From: Aurantimonas sp. HBX-1
GTDB taxonomy: Bacteria; Pseudomonadota; Alphaproteobacteria; Rhizobiales; Rhizobiaceae
Reading direction: 5' to 3'
Assembly: GCF_021391535.1 (NCBI RefSeq)
Contig: NZ_CP090066.1
Coordinates: forward strand, 2,927,501-2,991,500
DNA length: 64,000 nucleotides
In this document: one piece after another, positions 59,003-64,000 of the stretch
How the letters are laid out: each line of letters opens with the position of its first letter
Position numbering within the stretch: position 1 is the stretch's first letter
Notes under the pieces: model-generated
The model's input: only the letters and a program-made list of their open reading frames with translations
Told to the model about the DNA's origin: nothing
Database searches by the model: none
Position numbers and translations under genes: made by a program

Positions 59003-59031
59003 TGTATTTATAAGCCTATACTTAATGTCAA
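59003..59031 (-). promoter_or_regulatory. Probable mucR promoter
   Basis: On the minus strand TTGACA (59026-59031) is followed after 17 bases by AATACA (59003-59008). The stretch between is unusually AT-rich (TTAAGTATAGGCTTATA) for this genome, as expected for a MucR-bound, self-regulated promoter. Confidence 0.55.
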
Positions 59032-59649
59032 GCGCGGACGTTGCAATCCCAAGGTTTTTTTGTTTCTGCAAGAGCCGCAACAGGTGCAATATTGAGCAGT
59101 CGGAGACCCCGACGCCCCGCTGTTACGCGCGGGTAAGAATTCACAGAGCGCGTAGACAGGCCTCTGAACTAAGCCGCGGCCGCGCAATTCTTTCCGGGAT
59201 TTAATTTCGGCGGCAAGTGCCGGCGCAGCCACTAGTTTCCGGCAGGATTTGATTTCGCCGACGAGTGGTATTGATGGCCGGGATACACGTTTTGCTCGCG
59301 TCAACGGTGGATACGCGGACGCGAATTCGTAGCGCCTTCGCAGCAGCACGGCCTTCATCTCGACGGGATCTGAGGTATGCACGGAGCCCGCGGCAGCGCT
59401 GACACAATCGGCGGCCACGTACCGGCAGATCGGTGCCTCTCGGCTTTAGGCCGATGCGGCGCATCCATCCCCCGGCACATCCGTCGCCTGAAGGACCGGG
59501 GCCGAGAAGCCGAGGTAGATCTTCCGGGGGGAAGCAGAGACGACGCGGCAGATCAGCCACCGTGCCGCGACGTTGCCAGCCGCGAACTGCTTGCTGATTG
59601 CGACGGGCGACTATGCGCCGCCGGTCGCCGAGACTCCGGTGGGTCCTGC
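59032..59649. other. 618-base spacer upstream of mucR, no gene recognised
   Basis: This stretch lies between the DUF882 gene and the mucR promoter. It contains the repeat pair at 59191-59267 and several AT-rich patches. Short frames here have no family resemblance and no ribosome-binding site. It may be a regulatory region or the remains of a gene. Confidence 0.5.
59191..59267. repeat. Imperfect direct repeat pair upstream of mucR
   Basis: Copy A (59191-59219) begins TTTCCGGGATTTAATTTCG and copy B (59236-59267) begins TTTCCGGCAGGATTTGATTT. Both continue with a CG-C-AGTG ending and differ by a 2-base insertion and a few substitutions. The offset is about 45 bases. Confidence 0.65.
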
Positions 59650-61329
59650 CTACTGCAGCTTCACCAGGGGAAGGAAGGTCACAGCCGAGCCGGAGAAGCG
59701 CCCGGTTTTCTCGGCAGCCGTCGCCGGCGCGAAGCCCGCGGCAAACACCGAGGACGGAACGTCGCCGACCAGACGGTGCCCGTCCGGCATCTGCTGCGGC
59801 ATGTCACGGGCACGCTCGGCCGGATCGGCGACGAGCGTGGCTACGGCGATCCGCGAAGCGATGGCCTCCTGCGGGTCGACGGTCACGGCTCTCGCCGGCG
59901 GCATTACGGCCTCTTTCAGGACGCGCCCGCCCTTGCCGGCGATCAGCGGCGCACGGGCCGGCTGCAGCAGCGGTGTCGGGCGGCTCGCCGCGGCGGTCAG
60001 CAGCGGCTCGGCCGGCGTCGCCTTCGGCTCGACCAGCGGGCGCGGCGTCACTGCCGGCGCCGCGGCGACGGCCATCGGTTCGGCCGCGGGGGCAGCGGCG
60101 GGTGCGGGCGATGCGGCCGGTACGGGAGCGGCGGCCGCGGCGACGGGCGCCGTCTCCTTCAGTACGGCGTCGAACTGCGGCCGGTCACGCGGCCGGGGAA
60201 CGGCGTAGGCCAGCTGGCCGGAGGCGACGGTTTCGGCGGCCTGGGTCTCGAGCGCCGCGACCAGCGTCGACACGGCGTCCGATTCGGCTGCGACCGGCAG
60301 TTCCGGCGTGGCGCGCGAGGGCGCCCAGGTCGGGACCGGGATCTTGGCCGATTCCAGCGCCGCGACTTCCGTCTCGGCGGCGGGCGCCGCCGCAGGGGCC
60401 GGAGAACTCACGTCGAAACGATCGCCGACGGGGACGGCCACCGCGTTGGGCAGGCTCTGCGTCGGGCGCGACTGCGGCACGACGGAGGCCACGGCGACGG
60501 CCGGCTCAGGCTGCCGGGCCGCCGGCTGGCGGGCTGCCGGCGCCACATCCGCCTCGTCCTCCGCCTCGTCACTGCCGCCGCCGAACAGCATGGCGAGCAG
60601 GGTCTTGCCGCCGCCGCCGGAAGCGGTGGCATTGGCGACCTGGATCTCGGAAGCGCCCTTGCGCTGCTTGTAGGAGGCGAGCGCCTGCTGGTAGCCGGGC
60701 AGCGGCTTGCCGTCGGACGGCACATGGACGGTGTTGCCTTTCGGGAAGACCGCGAGCAGTTCCTTGCGGCTCATGCGCGGCCAGTGCCGGGCATTGCCGA
60801 CGTCGAAATGCACGAAGGGCGAGCCGGAGCGCGGATAATAGCCGACGCCGCCGATCTGCATCTTCAGGCCGATCTCGCGCATCTTCTTGAGCGGCACGCC
60901 GGGAATGAAGAAATCCATCGCCTTGCCGAGCGTGTGCTGGCTTTTCTTCGCGACACCCGAACTGCGCGAACGCAGCATGGAGTTGGTGGCGGGGGAGCGG
61001 TAGGAACTGACGACGTTGATGGGGTTGCGCGAGCCGGTCTGGCGGTAGGCTTCCCAGACCAGGTCGATGAGGCGGGGATCGATCGTGGTCGGCTCGTTGC
61101 GGCGCCAGTCACGCAGGAACCAGTTGATCTTCTTCATCTCCGAGGAGACGTAGCGGCCGTTGCGCTTGTAGGCGAACGTCCCCTGTTCCTTGTTGTGGAC
61201 GTTGTAGAGCTTGATGGTCCGGGTCTCGGCTTTCACCGTGGTCGTCGCGCAGAGTCCGAACATGACCAGTGCGGCGAGCGTCGCGATGCGCTTGGCCATA
61301 CGGCCCGCGCCGGCGGTGTGTCCGAGCAT
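59650..61329 (-). CDS. Exported DUF882 (YcbK/M15-like) peptidase-fold protein with long Ala/Pro tail
   Basis: A 559-residue exported protein. After a signal peptide (about residues 11-34) comes a DUF882/peptidase M15-type domain (about 35-200), probably acting on peptidoglycan. Zinc ligands fit H132 and D139 in QHTLGKAMDF and H174 in FVHFDVG; the domain also has VVSSYRSPATNSMLR. The remaining 350 residues are Ala/Pro-rich low complexity with little conservation, perhaps a wall-spanning linker. The ATG at 61329 has GAGGGG about 9 bases upstream; an ATG at 61299 is an alternative. Confidence 0.88.
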   Translation of the reverse strand: MLGHTAGAGRMAKRIATLAALVMFGLCATTTVKAETRTIKLYNVHNKEQGTFAYKRNGRYVSSEMKKINWFLRDWRRNEPTTIDPRLIDLVWEAYRQTGSRNPINVVSSYRSPATNSMLRSRSSGVAKKSQHTLGKAMDFFIPGVPLKKMREIGLKMQIGGVGYYPRSGSPFVHFDVGNARHWPRMSRKELLAVFPKGNTVHVPSDGKPLPGYQQALASYKQRKGASEIQVANATASGGGGKTLLAMLFGGGSDEAEDEADVAPAARQPAARQPEPAVAVASVVPQSRPTQSLPNAVAVPVGDRFDVSSPAPAAAPAAETEVAALESAKIPVPTWAPSRATPELPVAAESDAVSTLVAALETQAAETVASGQLAYAVPRPRDRPQFDAVLKETAPVAAAAAPVPAASPAPAAAPAAEPMAVAAAPAVTPRPLVEPKATPAEPLLTAAASRPTPLLQPARAPLIAGKGGRVLKEAVMPPARAVTVDPQEAIASRIAVATLVADPAERARDMPQQMPDGHRLVGDVPSSVFAAGFAPATAAEKTGRFSGSAVTFLPLVKLQ

Positions 61330-61560
61330 TCGGTATTCCCCTCAAAACCGCTGCAGGCCCCGCGCCTGTCCCCCGGGGCACTGCTGTCATAGGAACTGCC
61401 ACCCAATACGTCCAGTTTTTCCAAAACTGCGGCATCAAGATGACAGTCGCCGATCTTCCTGCGGATTTTGCTCCGAAAGCGTTAAGCTCCAATTAAGGTT
61501 ATTTGACCCGACTTCGCCGCTGCTCACGCGACACGGAGGATTGAATCGGCCGCCGGAACG

Positions 61561-63057
<1,497 letters not shown>

Positions 63058-63177
63058 TTTGGCACGACCGACTGAAATTCGGCTGAACGGACATGATCAA
63101 CCGTTGCGTTCCGATTTGCCTAAAATCGGAACGACAATGCCCGATGTCCGCCTGCCCTCCAGAACGAGCATGACCCG

Positions 63178-64000
63178 ATGAACCTGCCTTTCCGTCCGAC
63201 CTTTTCCGCCGTCGAGTCCGCCCGGGGCGAGGCTGCGGCGCTGCCCGAATGGAACCTCGCCGATCTCTACCCGTCGATGGACAGCCAGGAGCTCGCCGAC
63301 GATCTCGCCGAGGCGCGCCGCCTGGCGGAGGCGTTCCAGACGCGCTGGCGCGGCACGCTGACCACGGCAGCGACGACCGGAGAGCCGAGCCTTGCCGAGG
63401 CGATCGTCGCTTTCGAGGCGCTGGAGGAACTGCTCGGGCGGATCATCTCCTATGCCGGGCTGATCTATTCGGGCGACACGTCGGATCCGACCCGCGCCAA
63501 GTTCTACGGCGACATCCAGTCGGCGGTGACCGACATCTCGTCGCGCCTCCTGTTCTTCCCGCTCGAGCTCAACCGGATCGACGATGCGGTTGTCGATGCC
63601 GCGATGGATCGGGACCCGGCCCTCGCCCACTACCGGCCCTGGCTGGTCGACCTGCGCAAGGACAAGCCGTTCCAGCTCGAGGACCGGGTCGAGGAACTGT
63701 TCCACGAGAAGGCGATCACCGGCCGCGGCGCCTGGAACCGGCTGTTCGACGAGACGCTCACCTCGCTGCGCTTCACCGTCGACGGCGACGATCTGGCGCT
63801 GGAGGCGACGCTCAACCTGCTGCAGGATCCGGACGGCGAGAAGCGGCGCAAGGCCGCCAGCGCGCTGGCCAACGTCTTCAGCGAGAACCTGCGTACCTTC
63901 ACGCTGATCACCAACACGCTCGCCAAGGACAAGGAGATCTCCGATCGCTGGCGCGGCTTCGAGGACGTCGCCGATTCCCGCCACCTCGCCAACCGGGTCG
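63178..64000 (+). CDS. pepF: M3 family oligoendopeptidase (PepF-like), partial
   Basis: The first 274 residues of a PepF/M3 clade-3 oligoendopeptidase, a cytoplasmic zinc enzyme cutting short peptides. The visible part has PEWNLADLYPSMDSQELADDL, a helical ALEELLGRIISYAGLIYSGDTSDP region, and LRKDKPFQLEDRVEELFHEKAITGRGAWNRLFDE. The HExxH zinc site would lie beyond the window edge. Start at ATG 63178. It is complete on the 5' side and open at 64000. Confidence 0.93.
   Translation, partial: MNLPFRPTFSAVESARGEAAALPEWNLADLYPSMDSQELADDLAEARRLAEAFQTRWRGTLTTAATTGEPSLAEAIVAFEALEELLGRIISYAGLIYSGDTSDPTRAKFYGDIQSAVTDISSRLLFFPLELNRIDDAVVDAAMDRDPALAHYRPWLVDLRKDKPFQLEDRVEELFHEKAITGRGAWNRLFDETLTSLRFTVDGDDLALEATLNLLQDPDGEKRRKAASALANVFSENLRTFTLITNTLAKDKEISDRWRGFEDVADSRHLANRV

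Noticed and set aside
59377..61392. Long plus-strand frames opposite the DUF882 gene (up to 671 codons)
   Set aside because: They are Arg/Gly/Asp-rich antisense readings of a GC-rich gene, have no Shine-Dalgarno and no family similarity.

Overview
The window is a GC-rich, densely packed bacterial chromosome segment with about 69 protein genes and no rRNA, tRNA, CRISPR array, prophage or insertion sequence that I can see. The gene set points to an alphaproteobacterium of the order Hyphomicrobiales (Rhizobiales): GcrA, GapR (DUF2312), TrcR (DUF1013), a Ros/MucR zinc-finger regulator, DUF1465, a double-length dCTP deaminase, a SAM-II riboswitch and 41-residue L36. The family cannot be fixed from sequence alone; an Aurantimonadaceae-like or related soil/marine lineage would fit.

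Layout. 1-3931: ruvC-ruvA-ruvB and yebC on the minus strand, with an opposing serine hydrolase gene between them. 4022-9590: small metabolic and envelope genes (GFA protein, TPR protein, metallo-hydrolase, TerC, YmdB-like phosphoesterase, CAP lipoprotein), then 5-formyl-THF cyclo-ligase next to a 6S RNA. 9662-14307: dCTP deaminase, then metZ behind a SAM-II riboswitch with a terminator-type expression platform, a CDP-alcohol transferase, apaG and an EamA exporter. 14363-15035: a ParDE toxin-antitoxin pair. 15246-19225: a DUF4126 gene and the argD-argF-hslO operon, whose promoter carries a palindrome at the start site. 19329-20045: gcrA with GANTC sites in its promoter. 20071-27914: the complete phosphate regulon block phoR, pstSCAB, phoU, phoB, with a Pho box before pstS. 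28032-33896: a membrane protein of unknown function, two SDRs, trcR, a quinone oxidoreductase and a probable trans-acting small RNA. 34194-38923: a TRAP transporter operon (dctP, dctQ, dctM) ending in an amidase-like protein that lacks catalytic residues and a 55-residue membrane protein. 38997-47435: rpmE, an ABC exporter, a cytochrome c plus a sugar-dehydrogenase-like protein, a MotA/MotB-like channel pair, an inositol monophosphatase and efp. 47635-54536: Sel1 protein, ThiE-like protein, TSUP exporter, acyl-CoA synthetase, two DUF465 proteins, purEK and rpmJ. 54617-64000: a second TPR protein, pyk, DUF1036, DUF1244, gapR, mucR, a DUF882 peptidase-like protein, an orphan NtrC-type regulator and the start of an M3 oligoendopeptidase.

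How the genes work together. Most of the window is housekeeping: recombination repair, phosphate sensing and uptake, arginine, methionine and purine synthesis, and cell-cycle control. Several regulatory layers can be read directly: the riboswitch with its terminator, the Pho box, GANTC sites in the gcrA promoter and a palindrome over the argD start site. No complete new system is obvious. The best candidates for undescribed biology are the TRAP operon with its pseudo-amidase and small membrane protein, the MotAB-like pair with a long coiled coil, the small RNA at about 33.1-33.2 kb, and the repeat-bearing 0.6 kb spacer upstream of mucR.
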